Source of the DNA: Acidimicrobiia bacterium
Lineage (GTDB): Bacteria > Actinomycetota > Acidimicrobiia > Acidimicrobiales > Ilumatobacteraceae
Reading direction: 5' to 3'
Assembly: GCA_013811855.1 (NCBI GenBank)
Contig: JACCUL010000022.1
Span: 1-7,217 of the forward strand
DNA: 7,217 bases
The notes beneath the pieces are model-generated. The model worked only from the letters and a program-made list of their open reading frames with translations, had not been told where the DNA came from and did not search any database. How positions within the stretch are numbered: the stretch's first letter is position 1; every line of letters starts with the position of its first letter. Made by a program: the position numbers and the translations under genes. This document shows positions 7,120 to 7,217 of this stretch, in pieces.

Positions 7120-7217
7120 CCCGCGGTGGTCGGCGTGGGGCCGGGGTCGCGGCGCGGCACCTCGTCGGGCTCGACCTCGGACTCCGGCTTGTAGATGACG
7201 ATCTGCACGAAGCGCAG
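7116..7217 (-). CDS. mreC: MreC, C-terminal 33 residues (cut by window edge)
   Basis: Only the last 33 codons and the stop lie in the window. The fragment begins LRFVQIVIYKP, like the final beta strand of MreC's periplasmic domain (family proteins often end FVQV-hydrophobic). A disordered acidic/Pro/Thr tail follows, ending TPTTAG. MreC is a bitopic scaffold that binds and activates PBP2. The stop TGA overlaps the mreD ATG. The identification depends mostly on the gene's place directly before mreD. Confidence 0.8.
   Translation of the reverse strand: MRFVQIVIYKPESEVEPDEVPRRDPGPTPTTAG

Overview
The window is uniformly GC-rich, with strong G/C preference at third codon positions, and fits a high-GC actinobacterium. 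The mreC-mreD-mrdA-rodA gene order and protein style suggest a rod-shaped lineage such as Acidimicrobiia, but the taxon is an inference. No tRNA, rRNA, CRISPR array, insertion sequence or phage gene is visible.

Left part, + strand (1-3086): two genes overlap by four bases (GTGA). The first is cut by the window's left edge. It encodes a protein I do not recognise, with Asp-rich 23-residue tandem repeats, a proline run, and a C-terminal part of about 290 residues with no familiar motif. The second is a complete phosphoesterase of the phospholipase C / AcpA type with all family motifs. It has no export signal and carries an extra N-terminal segment of about 100 residues. The pair is probably co-translated and is the accessory, least understood part of the window.

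Right part, - strand (3094-7217): this is a cell-elongation (rod complex) operon read right to left: the end of mreC, then mreD (ATGA overlap), a 134-base spacer, mrdA/PBP2, a 22-base spacer, and rodA. MreC and MreD organise the elongation machinery. RodA polymerises glycan strands from lipid II, and PBP2 cross-links them. mreB is expected further right, outside the window. The PBP2 has a four-cysteine cluster between its SxxK and SxD motifs, where a zinc site has been described in another PBP2.

The two halves converge with only 7 bases between stop codons and no visible terminator. The best candidates for something new are the repeat-protein/phosphoesterase pair and the cysteine-rich insert of PBP2.
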